Positions 25,407-35,361 of a DNA stretch of 64,000 bases are shown here, in pieces. The notes under the pieces are model-generated. The model was not told the DNA's origin. It made no database searches and was given only the letters and a program-made list of their open reading frames with translations. Source of the DNA: UBA1413 sp964650525 (GTDB lineage Bacteria; Bacteroidota; Bacteroidia; Bacteroidales; Prolixibacteraceae); NCBI GenBank assembly GCA_964650525.1, contig CAZYUA010000005.1, positions 1 to 64,000 on the forward strand, in the 5' to 3' direction. How positions within the stretch are numbered: position 1 is the stretch's first letter; every line of letters begins with the position of its first letter. The position numbers and the translations under genes are program-made.

Positions 25407-27535
25407 AACTCCGCAACGCTATTGTCACCCGGCTCGCCATCCTCTATTTTGTGATGGTGCTGATCGCTATAGCTGTGTGCGGTAATATTCTGATTATTCA
25501 GACCATCAACACCGACCGCTGGGAAAAGTATGCCGGGAATCTTTCCAACTTCACGGTATTGCTCGAGCCGAACAGGGGTAACATTTGTGCAGACGACGGA
25601 AATGTGCTGGCTACTTCCGTGCCTGGATATTATGTACGAATTGACCTGGCTTCACCGGGGGTTAAAAAGATCTATGGTGCCAAACGGGACTCCCTGGCCA
25701 TGATGTTGTCGCTGTTCTTTAAAGACAAGCCAGCCAGTGAATACCGAAAACAAATGGACAAAGCATACCGGGAACGCAACAGGGGGTTTATGCTGACTCC
25801 CCGGAAAATAGACTATAACGAACTCCAGGTAATTAAAAGATTCCCCATCCTGCGCATGGGTTCTTTTGGCGGAGGAAGAATCATTGAACAGGAAAACAAA
25901 CGGATCCTCCCCCTTGGGAAAATGGCTGCTAAAACCATCGGTACCCTGAACAAAAGTGCGACTAAAGAAACTATTGATGCTGTAGGCAACACGGGAATAG
26001 AAGCTGCCTTCGAAGAAAAACTGAAAGGAAAAGATGGTATCGGATACCGTCAGAACCTGTCAGGCCGCTGGGTCGACCGGACCGAAATTGAACCCCGTGA
26101 CGGATATGACATCATGACGAACCTCAACATCCGCTACCAGGATATTACGGAAAGTGCCCTCGAAAGAAAACTGATTGTCAGCAACGCTGAATGGGGGACC
26201 GCCATTCTGATGGAGGTCAAAACGGGAAAGATAAAAGCCATTGCCAACCTGGCGCGTACAGCTTCGGGCCGTTACGAAGAGGTGTATAACTATGCCCTGG
26301 CTCCCGAAGGATGCATGGAACCCGGTTCTACCTTCAAACTGGTATCCCTGTTGGTAGCCCTCGACCATGAACTCATCGATACGAATCAGGTTTTCGATAC
26401 CGGCAAGGGTGTTTGGAAATACTATGACCGGACCATTTACGACAGCGATTACGGACATGGCACACACGGCCCGATGACTGTCAAGGAGATTTTTGAAAAA
26501 TCTTCCAATGTGGGTTTGGCCAAAATAATTACTTCCTGCTACGAAAAGGACCCGGCCCGGTTTGTTGATCAGATCGAAAAAATAGGCCTTACAAAACCGC
26601 TCGGTATGGAGCTTAAGGGAGAGGGCATCCCAAGTTTCAAGCATCCCGGTCAGAAAGACTGGTGGGGCACAACACTGGCCTGGATGTCATATGGATATGA
26701 ATGTAAAATGACCCCACTGCAGATTCTTACTTTCTACAATGCGGTTGCCAACAACGGCAAAATGATGAAACCATACATTGTAAGAGAAATTCAGGATAAG
26801 GGTAACATTATGGAAAAGGTGGGACCCAAGGTTCTGAACAGCTCTATTGCCTCGCACGCCACCATCAGGAAAGCCAGGAAAATGCTGGAAGGGGTATGCC
26901 TGTACGGAACCGGAAAAGGCCTCCGGAGCGACCTGGTCACCTTCGCCGGGAAAACAGGTACCGCACAGGTTTCTTCCGGGCAGGCAGGATATGGAAAAGG
27001 CAGATACCTGGCCTCCTTTGTCGGCTATTTCCCCGCCGAAAACCCGGAATTTTCCATGATCGTCACCGTGAAAAACCCCCAGGGAGCCTATTATGGTGGG
27101 TCGGTTGCCGGACCGGTATTCAAGGAGGTAGCCGAAAAAGTCTATGCCATACACCAGAAATTCAACCAGGCTGAACCCGGAGAAGACAAAGATCAACGGG
27201 CGGATGCCGGCACGATTCCGGAAATAAAAAGCGGAAATACACACGACATCATTCACGTTTTGCGGGAATTGGATATCGATTACGAGGGAGCAAAACCCAA
27301 AACTCCCTATTCGAAAGTCAGGAAGAAGGAAGAGATGCTTACCCTGGCTGAGAACCCGGTTTCTGATCATGAAGTTCCTGACGTTTCAGGCATGGGAGCA
27401 CAGGACGCGTTGTTTCTTCTGGAAAGTGCTGGTCTGCAAGTGATACTGAGTGGTATCGGGAAAGTAAAAACCCAATCCCTGCAGCCCGGATATACCTTTA
27501 AAAAAGGACAAACGATCATTCTGACATTAGGATAA
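25403..27535 (+). CDS. ftsI: Septal transpeptidase FtsI (PBP3) with PASTA domain
   Basis: A 710-residue class B penicillin-binding protein that crosslinks septal peptidoglycan. One N-terminal membrane helix (YFVMVLIAIAVCGNILII) is followed by the dimerisation domain (LLEPNRGNICADDGNVLA). The transpeptidase domain has the SxxK site EPGSTFKLVS near residue 309, SSN in KSSNVGLAKI, and the KTG motif FAGKTGTAQ near 516. A C-terminal PASTA module starts at HEVPDVSGMGAQDAL and ends in FKKGQTIILTLG. It overlaps ftsL and precedes murE by 51 nt. Confidence 0.95.
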   Translation: MKLRNAIVTRLAILYFVMVLIAIAVCGNILIIQTINTDRWEKYAGNLSNFTVLLEPNRGNICADDGNVLATSVPGYYVRIDLASPGVKKIYGAKRDSLAMMLSLFFKDKPASEYRKQMDKAYRERNRGFMLTPRKIDYNELQVIKRFPILRMGSFGGGRIIEQENKRILPLGKMAAKTIGTLNKSATKETIDAVGNTGIEAAFEEKLKGKDGIGYRQNLSGRWVDRTEIEPRDGYDIMTNLNIRYQDITESALERKLIVSNAEWGTAILMEVKTGKIKAIANLARTASGRYEEVYNYALAPEGCMEPGSTFKLVSLLVALDHELIDTNQVFDTGKGVWKYYDRTIYDSDYGHGTHGPMTVKEIFEKSSNVGLAKIITSCYEKDPARFVDQIEKIGLTKPLGMELKGEGIPSFKHPGQKDWWGTTLAWMSYGYECKMTPLQILTFYNAVANNGKMMKPYIVREIQDKGNIMEKVGPKVLNSSIASHATIRKARKMLEGVCLYGTGKGLRSDLVTFAGKTGTAQVSSGQAGYGKGRYLASFVGYFPAENPEFSMIVTVKNPQGAYYGGSVAGPVFKEVAEKVYAIHQKFNQAEPGEDKDQRADAGTIPEIKSGNTHDIIHVLRELDIDYEGAKPKTPYSKVRKKEEMLTLAENPVSDHEVPDVSGMGAQDALFLLESAGLQVILSGIGKVKTQSLQPGYTFKKGQTIILTLG

Positions 27536-27586
27536 ACACCCTGCAATGGGGGTAAAACTATTAACAACCGACTGGTAAAACCGATC

Positions 27587-29044
27587 ATGAAAAATTGGTA
27601 TGAGCTGGCACCCGACACAGGAGTCATTGAGGTCCGGGGGGATCCCGACAGGGTCATCTGCGGGATAACAGCCAATTCTGCAGAGGTAAGAAAGGACTTT
27701 CTTTTTGCAGCGTTGAATGGAACACACACGAATGGACACCGGTATATTGGGGAAGCCATCAAACGGGGAGCAGGAACCATCATCTGCGAAACACTGCCCG
27801 ATGAATGCCCCTCCGGCACTCTGTTTATCCGGACTTCCGATTCTTCTCTCCTGCTGGGCATGGTCGCTTCAGCCTGGTTTGGGTTTCCTTCCCGGAACCT
27901 GGAAGTGGTGGGGGTTACAGGTACAAACGGTAAAACCAGCATTGCCACCCTCCTCTGGAGTCTCTTTTCGCGCTTGGGATACCGGGTTGGACTGATTTCA
28001 ACGATTTCGACCATCGTGGGCGAAAAAGCAGAACCTGCTTCTCATACCACCCCCGAGGCTATTCGCATTCACTCCCTGCTGGCTGACATGGTTTCAGCAG
28101 GATGCCAGTATTGTTTCATGGAAGTCAGTTCACATGCCGTGGTACAGAAGCGGATCTCGGGCATCCTGTTCGCAGGGGGCATCTTTACCAATCTCACCCA
28201 CGATCATCTCGATTACCATAAGACCTTCGGCGAATACCTGTCGGCGAAAAAGGGATTTTTTGATATGCTTCCTAAGAATGCGTTTGCCCTTATAAACCTG
28301 GATGATAAAAACGGACGGGTCATGGTCCAGAATACCAGAGCAAAGGTTTTTACCTATTCTACCCGTTCGGTCGCCGACTTTCACGGTACGATCCTGGAAA
28401 ACCACCTTGAGGGAATGTTGCTGAAGGTAAACGGACAGGAGGTATGGACCCGGTTTGTAGGCAAATTCAACGCATCCAACCTGTTGGCCGTTTATGGATC
28501 GGCTCTCCTCCTGCACGGCGATGGGCCGGAAATCTTCAGGCTGATGAGCAATCTGACGCCTGTTAACGGGCGGTTTGAGTTAATCCGTAGTCCGGAAGGA
28601 AAACTGGCCATTGTAGACTATGCCCATACCCCCGACGCGTTGAAAAATGTTCTTTCCGCGATTGCCGAAATACGGACCGGGAACGGAAGAGTCATAACAG
28701 TGGTGGGGGCTGGTGGTGACCGTGACCGCACAAAACGCCCCCAGATGGCGCTGGAAGCAGTTCTTGGCAGCGATCTGGTCATTCTTACCTCCGACAATCC
28801 CAGGACGGAAGATCCGGAAGAGATCATACGGGAAATGGCCGGTGGTGTGGAACCAGAACACCGGCAAAAAACCCTGACAATCACCAACCGCCGGGAGGCT
28901 ATCCATGCAGCGTGCCGGCTGGCTATATCCGGAGATATCATCCTGATTGCCGGCAAAGGACATGAAACGTACCAGGAAATCAAAGGTGTCAAATACCATT
29001 TCGATGATAAAGAGGTCATCCGCGAAATGTTCGGATTGGAATAA
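27587..29044 (+). CDS. murE: UDP-MurNAc-tripeptide synthetase MurE
   Basis: A 485-residue Mur ligase that adds the third amino acid to UDP-MurNAc-L-Ala-D-Glu. The ATP-binding motif VTGTNGKTSIATLLW, the carbamylated-Lys region and the substrate motif DNPRTEDP (about residue 404) are present. The DNPR sequence marks meso-diaminopimelate specificity. The N-terminal UDP-binding part (RDFLFAALNGTHTNGH-like) is intact. Cytoplasmic. It is 13 nt from mraY. Confidence 0.95.
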   Translation: MKNWYELAPDTGVIEVRGDPDRVICGITANSAEVRKDFLFAALNGTHTNGHRYIGEAIKRGAGTIICETLPDECPSGTLFIRTSDSSLLLGMVASAWFGFPSRNLEVVGVTGTNGKTSIATLLWSLFSRLGYRVGLISTISTIVGEKAEPASHTTPEAIRIHSLLADMVSAGCQYCFMEVSSHAVVQKRISGILFAGGIFTNLTHDHLDYHKTFGEYLSAKKGFFDMLPKNAFALINLDDKNGRVMVQNTRAKVFTYSTRSVADFHGTILENHLEGMLLKVNGQEVWTRFVGKFNASNLLAVYGSALLLHGDGPEIFRLMSNLTPVNGRFELIRSPEGKLAIVDYAHTPDALKNVLSAIAEIRTGNGRVITVVGAGGDRDRTKRPQMALEAVLGSDLVILTSDNPRTEDPEEIIREMAGGVEPEHRQKTLTITNRREAIHAACRLAISGDIILIAGKGHETYQEIKGVKYHFDDKEVIREMFGLE

Positions 29045-29057
29045 TTAAACCAGCCCT

Positions 29058-30308
29058 ATGCTATACTATTTGTATGAAATATTGAAGGATACCAATATCC
29101 CCGGAATAGGAATGATACAGTACATCTCATTCCGGACTGCCGGGGCGATTATTCTCTCCCTGTTCATCTCCATTGTATATGGCAAAAAGGTCATCCGGAT
29201 TCTGAAGGCCCGGCAAATCGGCGAAGAAATCAGGAATCTCGGATTGGACGGGCAGACAGTAAAAAAGGGAACTCCAACCATGGGAGGAATCCTCATCCTG
29301 GCAGCCATTGTTATTCCCACCCTTTTGTTTGCCCAACTTTCCAACATGTATATCCTCCTGATGCTGATCACCACGCTATGGCTGGGTACGATCGGATTTG
29401 CCGACGACTATATCAAGGTGGTCAGAAAAGATAAAAAAGGACTTGCTGCCCGGTTTAAAATTTTGGGACAGGTCAGCCTGGGACTGGTGATTGCCTCTAC
29501 CCTGCTGTTCAGTCCGAAAGTAGTGATCCGGGAACCACTCAGGTCGGTTTCAGGAGAAACAGTGAAAGAAATTGTTGTCGATCCCGGAACCGGAGAACAA
29601 CATATCCAGGCTGCCACCCATGAGGTAAAATCCACGAAAACCACTCTTCCGTTCATCAAGGGGAACGAATTCGATTATGCCTGGCTGACGGGGTTTGCCG
29701 GACAGCATGCTTCGTGGCTGGCCTGGCTGGTTTACGCCGCAGCCATCATCTTCATCATCGTGGCCATTTCAAATGCGACCAACTTAACCGATGGGCTCGA
29801 CGGACTGGCCACCGGCACCTCAGCCATCAGCGGTGCCACACTCGGGATCCTGGCCTATGTAAGTGGCAACGTTATTTATTCCAACTACCTGAATATCATG
29901 TATATTCCTAATCTCGGCGAACTCACTGTCTTCATTGGTGCCTTTATCGGAGCGACCATCGGATTTCTTTGGTATAATTCCTACCCAGCCCAAATATTTA
30001 TGGGCGACACCGGAAGTCTTGCCCTGGGCGGAATACTTGCCGTTTTTTCTGTCATCATCCGGAAAGAGATCCTGTTGCCGCTGTTGTGCGGAATATTGCT
30101 GGTTGAAAACCTCAGCGTTACCCTCCAGGTTTCGTGGTTTAAGTATACCAGGAAGCGATACGGTGAAGGAAGACGCATCTTCCTGATGAGCCCAATCCAC
30201 CATCATTATCAGAAAAAAGGAATGCATGAAGCAAAAATTGTGACCCGGTTCTGGATCATTGGGATTATCCTGGCCGTGTTAACCGTGGTTACCTTGAAAG
30301 TCAGATAA
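29058..30308 (+). CDS. mraY: Phospho-MurNAc-pentapeptide transferase MraY
   Basis: A 416-residue polytopic membrane enzyme that makes lipid I from UDP-MurNAc-pentapeptide and undecaprenyl phosphate. Diagnostic motifs are KKGTPTMGGIL, FADDYIKV, NATNLTDGLDGLATG and the C-terminal SPIHHHYQKKG. It is longer than the ~360-residue E. coli enzyme because of a Bacteroidetes-type insert of about 55 residues in a loop (VIREPLRSVSGETVKEI region). It directly abuts murD. Confidence 0.95.
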   Translation: MLYYLYEILKDTNIPGIGMIQYISFRTAGAIILSLFISIVYGKKVIRILKARQIGEEIRNLGLDGQTVKKGTPTMGGILILAAIVIPTLLFAQLSNMYILLMLITTLWLGTIGFADDYIKVVRKDKKGLAARFKILGQVSLGLVIASTLLFSPKVVIREPLRSVSGETVKEIVVDPGTGEQHIQAATHEVKSTKTTLPFIKGNEFDYAWLTGFAGQHASWLAWLVYAAAIIFIIVAISNATNLTDGLDGLATGTSAISGATLGILAYVSGNVIYSNYLNIMYIPNLGELTVFIGAFIGATIGFLWYNSYPAQIFMGDTGSLALGGILAVFSVIIRKEILLPLLCGILLVENLSVTLQVSWFKYTRKRYGEGRRIFLMSPIHHHYQKKGMHEAKIVTRFWIIGIILAVLTVVTLKVR

Positions 30309-31646
30309 ATGAGAGAACAGATCATCATACTGGGAGCCGGCGAAAGTGGCACCGGGGCGGCTATTCTGGCCCGTTCGAAGAACCTGGAACTCTTTGTTTC
30401 CGACAGTGGAAAAATCAAGGACCGCTTTAAGACGGAACTCGATCACCATCATATCATATGGGAGGAAGGCGGCCACACGATGGAAAGAATCCTGGCAGGA
30501 GATCTGGTCATCAAGAGTCCCGGGATTCCTGAAAAAACAGCGGTCATGCAGGAAATCAGGAAAAAAGGGATCCCTGTGGTTTCTGAAATTGAATTTGCAG
30601 CCCGTTATACCAAGGCAAAAAAAATAGGGATAACGGGCAGCAACGGAAAGACAACCACTACCCTACTTATCTACCATATGCTCAAAAAAGCCGGTCTCCG
30701 GGTGGGTTTGGCAGGAAATGTAGGTAAAAGTTTCGCCCGGCAGGTGGCAGAAGAAGATTTTGACCTGTATGTCATCGAACTGAGCAGTTTCCAGTTGGAT
30801 GACCTGTTCAGTTTCAAAGCGGAGATAGCCATTCTTATGAATATCACACCCGATCATCTCGACCGCTACAACTACCGCATGGAGGATTATACCGCTTCTA
30901 AGTTCAGGATTACCCGGAACCAGGCTGCCGGTGACTATTTCATCTATTGTGCGGACGATCCGGTGATCATGGCGGAATTAGGCCGCCGTGACCTTCAGGC
31001 TGCCTGTCTGCCTTTTACCCTCCGGGAACCGGAAAATCCCGGAGCAGGCATTCTCGACAACCAACTAATCATAACGTTCAACCAAAACCAGTTTATTATG
31101 TCAATTCTGGACTTATCACTACAGGGCAAGCACAACACCTACAATTCGATGGCCGCTGCCATTTCAGGCATGGTACTGGAAATCCGCAACGACAGAATCC
31201 GGGAGAGCCTCTCCGATTTCCAGGGAGTGGAACACCGGCTGGAGCGTTTTCTGAAGGTCCACGGGATCGAATTCGTCAACGACTCCAAAGCCACCAATGT
31301 CAATTCTACCTGGTATGCTCTGGAAAGCATGAACCAGCCGGTGGTCTGGATTGCCGGAGGGGTGGATAAGGGCAACGATTACACCATGCTGCTCGACCTG
31401 GTGCGCGAGAAGGTGAAGGCCATTGTTTGTCTGGGTATCGACAATTCTAAAATCCACAAGGTCTTCGACGGAGTTGTGAAAAACATCATCGACACGGGAA
31501 GTATGGCCGAAGCGGTAAAATCGGCTTACTACCTGGCCAGGAACGGTGATATTGTTTTGCTGTCGCCGGCTTGTGCAAGTTTCGACTTGTTTGAGAATTA
31601 CGAAGACCGCGGCAGCCAGTTCAAACAGGAAGTGAAGAATCTGTAA
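30309..31646 (+). CDS. murD: UDP-MurNAc-L-alanine:D-glutamate ligase MurD
   Basis: A 445-residue Mur ligase that adds D-glutamate to UDP-MurNAc-L-Ala. The Rossmann-like N-terminus IIILGAGESGTGAAIL, the ATP motif GITGSNGKTTTTLLIYHML, NITPDHLDRY and the C-terminal SPACASFDLFENYEDRG are conserved. It starts on the base after the mraY stop. Cytoplasmic. Confidence 0.95.
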   Translation: MREQIIILGAGESGTGAAILARSKNLELFVSDSGKIKDRFKTELDHHHIIWEEGGHTMERILAGDLVIKSPGIPEKTAVMQEIRKKGIPVVSEIEFAARYTKAKKIGITGSNGKTTTTLLIYHMLKKAGLRVGLAGNVGKSFARQVAEEDFDLYVIELSSFQLDDLFSFKAEIAILMNITPDHLDRYNYRMEDYTASKFRITRNQAAGDYFIYCADDPVIMAELGRRDLQAACLPFTLREPENPGAGILDNQLIITFNQNQFIMSILDLSLQGKHNTYNSMAAAISGMVLEIRNDRIRESLSDFQGVEHRLERFLKVHGIEFVNDSKATNVNSTWYALESMNQPVVWIAGGVDKGNDYTMLLDLVREKVKAIVCLGIDNSKIHKVFDGVVKNIIDTGSMAEAVKSAYYLARNGDIVLLSPACASFDLFENYEDRGSQFKQEVKNL

Positions 31647-31658
31647 TCCATAGCATAC

Positions 31659-32867
31659 ATGGAACAGCGGTTAAAAAACATCATCAGGGGAGACAAGATC
31701 ATCTGGATAGTATTGCTTTTCCTGTCCCTGCTTTCGATGCTCATTGTATACAGTGCAACGGGAGCCCTTGCCTTCCGGAGAGCCGGCGGGAACACATTTC
31801 ATTTCCTGGGGCGGCAGATGTTTTTCCTGGGTCTCGGGTTCGGGCTGATCCTGCTTATGGTGAACGTTGTTCCGGTCAAAGCGTATGCCATCGTCTCAAA
31901 GGTCATGGTGGGTATCAGCATCCTCCTGCTGGGTCTTGCCATAGGGCTGAAGATGGCCGGGATGGCCGGCGACTCCTCCGGCCGGACTATCCACCTCGGG
32001 TTCCTGTCATTCCAGCCGGCCGAAATTGCTAAACTCAGCCTTATTATGTACGCTGCCAAGATCCTGGGCATCGAGGCGGGTTCTGCAGAAGGCCTGAAAA
32101 AAGCATTCTGGAAAATCCTCCTGGTGGCAGGGTTTATCTGCGGATTGATCTCCCTTTCCAATTTCTCTACGGCAGCCCTGTTATTTGCTACAGTGATGAG
32201 TATGATGTTTGTGGCACGGGTTCCCTTCCGGCATCTCGCCCTGGTGGTGGTGGCAGTTGTAGCCCTGGTGGGCTGTATCTATTTTCTCGCCGGAAAAGTG
32301 GAACAGTTGCCGGCCCGCTTTAAAACCGTCAGAGCCCGGATTGAACGATTTGTCGAAGGTGACCCCGCCACCCGGCAGGGAATTACTCAGGCTGACTACG
32401 CCAAACTGGCCATCTATGAGGGAGGAATTATCGGCAAAGGCCCCGGCAATTCAGACGTGGCTAATTATATGGCCGCTGCTTATAACGACTTCATTTATGC
32501 CATCATCATCGAGGAATACGGTCTGGTTGGCGGAGTTATCCTCATCATGCTTTACCTTATCCTGTTTTTCCGCGGTGTGCTGATTGTTAAACGCTCCACC
32601 CGCACCTTCCCGGCCTTCCTGGTGACAGGGCTTACCCTCCTCCTGGTGTATCAGGCCATCATCAATATGGGAGTCTCGTCAGGCATTTTCCCCGTCACGG
32701 GCCAGCCTCTTCCGCTGGTCAGTCTGGGAGGCACCTCCCTGTTGTTCACTTCCATCGCTTTCGGTTGTATTCTCAGCGTCAGCTTCCAGAACCAGACCGA
32801 TCAAAAGAAATCAGGAGAAACCGCAGTCCAGGTGATTTTGCCCGACGAAGACCAGGAAATGAAATGA
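31659..32867 (+). CDS. ftsW: Septal peptidoglycan glycosyltransferase FtsW
   Basis: A 402-residue SEDS-family membrane glycosyltransferase that polymerises lipid II at the septum with FtsI. Ten or so transmembrane helices are visible. Diagnostic segments include GFLSFQPAEIAKLSLIMYAAK, the region IIGKGPGNSDVANYMAAAYN with the AYNDFIYAIIIEEYG motif, and FPVTGQPLPLVSLGGTSLL. Its stop codon overlaps the murG start (ATGA). Confidence 0.94.
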   Translation: MEQRLKNIIRGDKIIWIVLLFLSLLSMLIVYSATGALAFRRAGGNTFHFLGRQMFFLGLGFGLILLMVNVVPVKAYAIVSKVMVGISILLLGLAIGLKMAGMAGDSSGRTIHLGFLSFQPAEIAKLSLIMYAAKILGIEAGSAEGLKKAFWKILLVAGFICGLISLSNFSTAALLFATVMSMMFVARVPFRHLALVVVAVVALVGCIYFLAGKVEQLPARFKTVRARIERFVEGDPATRQGITQADYAKLAIYEGGIIGKGPGNSDVANYMAAAYNDFIYAIIIEEYGLVGGVILIMLYLILFFRGVLIVKRSTRTFPAFLVTGLTLLLVYQAIINMGVSSGIFPVTGQPLPLVSLGGTSLLFTSIAFGCILSVSFQNQTDQKKSGETAVQVILPDEDQEMK

Positions 32868-33967
32868 TGATGGAAATCAGGATTATCATCAGCGGAGGAG
32901 GGACCGGCGGGCATATCTTCCCGGCAGTGGCCATTGCAGGGGAACTGCGAAAAAGAATCCCCGGATGCTCAGTTCTGTTTGTAGGTGCCCAGGGAAGAAT
33001 GGAAATGGAAAAAGTCCCCGCGGCCGGTTACCCGATCATCGGTTTACCGGTTATCGGATATCCGCGGAAACCGGGACCCGGCACTTTCCGGTTTTTCTTC
33101 AAACTGGCAATCAGTATGATCCGGGCACTCCGGATCGTTCGTCAGTTCAGCCCTCATCTGGCCATCGGGGTCGGGGGTTATGCCAGTGGCCCCCTGCTCA
33201 GGGCAGCCCTGTGGCAGAAAATTCCAGTGCTGATTCAGGAGCAGAATTCGTATGCCGGAATCACCAATAAATGGCTGGGAAAAAAAGCAACTGTTATTTG
33301 CGTGGCCTACGAAGGAATGGAAAAGTACTTTCCCTCCGGCAAGATCGTTCTAACCGGAAATCCGGTCAGGGACAGTTCCATGGCCGGCACCAGCCGCAGG
33401 GAGGCCCTGGACCATTTCAACTTTCAGGCCGAAAGCCGGACGGTCTTAATCACGGGCGGAAGTCTTGGGGCCCGTTCACTTAACGAGGCGGTGATTTCGA
33501 ACCTGGAGATAATCCGGGAGTCCGGCATTCAGGTAATCTGGCAAACCGGACCGGTCTATGCCAGGGAGATACGCGAAAAATGGGGTGATAACCTGCCCCC
33601 AACTATCAGGGTACTGGACTTTATCGAACGGATGGACTATGCCTATGCGGCTGCCGACCTGGTGGTAGCCCGTGCAGGCGCTGGAACCATCAGTGAATTG
33701 TGTATTGCAGGTAAGCCGGTCATTCTGGTGCCATCACCCAATGTGGCTGAAGACCACCAGACGCGGAATGCTCATGCTCTCGTCGTGAAAGGGGCAGCTG
33801 TCGTTGTACCCGATGCCGAAGTCAGGGAAAAGCTCTTTCCGGTTCTTTTAGGCCTGTTCGAAGACACCGGAAGAATGGCCTCTCTTTCGCAGAATATCCG
33901 TAATTTGGCCATGCCTGATGCAGCAGCAAGAATCGTCGGTGAAGCCCTTAAACTGATACACAGATGA
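32864..33967 (+). CDS. murG: UDP-GlcNAc:lipid I N-acetylglucosaminyltransferase MurG
   Basis: A 367-residue GT28 enzyme that completes lipid II on the inner membrane face. The N-terminal glycine-rich loop IIISGGGTGGHIFPAVAIA and the C-terminal donor site VVARAGAGTISELCIAGKP are intact, as is LVPSPNVAEDHQ. Three ATGs stand in a row at 32864-32872. The first overlaps the ftsW stop as ATGA and is taken as the start; the open frame upstream to 32765 lies inside ftsW and is not used. Confidence 0.95.
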   Translation: MMMEIRIIISGGGTGGHIFPAVAIAGELRKRIPGCSVLFVGAQGRMEMEKVPAAGYPIIGLPVIGYPRKPGPGTFRFFFKLAISMIRALRIVRQFSPHLAIGVGGYASGPLLRAALWQKIPVLIQEQNSYAGITNKWLGKKATVICVAYEGMEKYFPSGKIVLTGNPVRDSSMAGTSRREALDHFNFQAESRTVLITGGSLGARSLNEAVISNLEIIRESGIQVIWQTGPVYAREIREKWGDNLPPTIRVLDFIERMDYAYAAADLVVARAGAGTISELCIAGKPVILVPSPNVAEDHQTRNAHALVVKGAAVVVPDAEVREKLFPVLLGLFEDTGRMASLSQNIRNLAMPDAAARIVGEALKLIHR

Positions 33968-35361
33968 AAGGATTTCAAGGAATTAAACAGGTCTACTTTC
34001 TGGGTATAGGAGGCATCGGGATGAGCGCCCTGGCCCGGTATTTCAAACACGGGGGTAAAAAGGTTGCCGGGTACGACCGGACCCCAACCAGGCTGACCGG
34101 CGAACTCGGGGAAGAGGCGATCGGGGTGCATTACCAGGACCTGGGACCAGAAGTCGGGAACCACGTTGGCCCCCCGGGCGAGACGCTGGTCGTTGTAACA
34201 CCGGCACTTCCCTCCGATTTCGGAGAGTGGCTTTGGTTCCGTGAAAAGGGATACCCGATACTGAAACGTTCAGAAGTGCTGGGCTTGATATGTAAAGCCC
34301 ACAAGTGCATAGCCATTGCCGGCACTCATGGTAAAACAACCATTTCGGCCATGACAGCCACCATCCTGAAAGGAGGAACCATAGGATGCGGCGCATTCCT
34401 CGGAGGTATTGCCAAAAATTTCAACAGCAACCTGTTGCTGCCTGCTGCCGGAGATGCCTGGATGGTTGCCGAAGCCGACGAATACGACCGATCGTTTCTT
34501 CAACTATTCCCCGATGTGGCGCTTATTACCTACACCGATCCGGACCATCTTGACATATACAGCGACCATGCCAGTGTAAAAGAGTCATACAGACAGTTTG
34601 CCGGGCAAGTGCGTCCCGGGGGTGCGCTGATAGTCAGAAAAGAACTGGAAAAAGAATTCTCCATCCCAGGCATCAGGTACTATACCTACAGCCTCGGCGA
34701 AGAAGCCGATTTCTGCTGCCGGGAGTTGGAAACCGACCCTGTTTCCGGATGCTACCACTTCCGGATCCAAACCCCCTGGGAACTTTCCGACCCTATCCAC
34801 ATGGTTTACCCTGGAATCCTGAACGTCCAGAATGGGTTAGCAGCAGCCGCTGCAGCCCGGATAGCCGGGGCTCCCGCATCCGACATAAAGCGCGGGCTGG
34901 AAGCGTTCACCGGTGTAAGACGCCGGTTTGACATCCTTTTCAGAAATGCACAAACCATTTATATCGACGATTATGCCCACCACCCGGAAGAACTGAAATC
35001 GTTCATCGCCTCAGTAAGACTTTTCCTTCCGGGGAAAAAAATTACCGGCATCTTTCAGCCTCATCTCTACACCCGGACAAGGGATTTCTCCACTGCTTTC
35101 GCTGCCAGTCTTGACCTGCTCGACGAAGCCATCCTGCTTCCCGTATATCCTGCCAGAGAACTTCCCATCGAAGGAGTCTCTTCAGAACTGATCCTCCGTC
35201 AGATGACAATTGACAACCGGAGGTGCGCGGAAAAGAAGGAGGCAATAGCCCTGCTTGCACGCAAAATGCCGGAAGTGGTGGTCACCATGGGAGCAGGTGA
35301 TATTGACCTCCTGTCGGAAGAGATCATCGAAGTATTGAAGAATGAAACGGATCGTTTATAA
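33964..35361 (+). CDS. murC: UDP-MurNAc:L-alanine ligase MurC
   Basis: A 465-residue Mur ligase that adds L-alanine, the first amino acid of the stem peptide. Conserved parts are YFLGIGGIGMSALARYF, the ATP loop IAGTHGKTTISAMTATIL, EADEYDRSFLQLFPD, and DDYAHHPEELKSFI with FQPHLYTRTRDF. It starts within the murG stop (ATGA) and overlaps ftsQ by 20 nt. Confidence 0.95.
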   Translation: MKGFQGIKQVYFLGIGGIGMSALARYFKHGGKKVAGYDRTPTRLTGELGEEAIGVHYQDLGPEVGNHVGPPGETLVVVTPALPSDFGEWLWFREKGYPILKRSEVLGLICKAHKCIAIAGTHGKTTISAMTATILKGGTIGCGAFLGGIAKNFNSNLLLPAAGDAWMVAEADEYDRSFLQLFPDVALITYTDPDHLDIYSDHASVKESYRQFAGQVRPGGALIVRKELEKEFSIPGIRYYTYSLGEEADFCCRELETDPVSGCYHFRIQTPWELSDPIHMVYPGILNVQNGLAAAAAARIAGAPASDIKRGLEAFTGVRRRFDILFRNAQTIYIDDYAHHPEELKSFIASVRLFLPGKKITGIFQPHLYTRTRDFSTAFAASLDLLDEAILLPVYPARELPIEGVSSELILRQMTIDNRRCAEKKEAIALLARKMPEVVVTMGAGDIDLLSEEIIEVLKNETDRL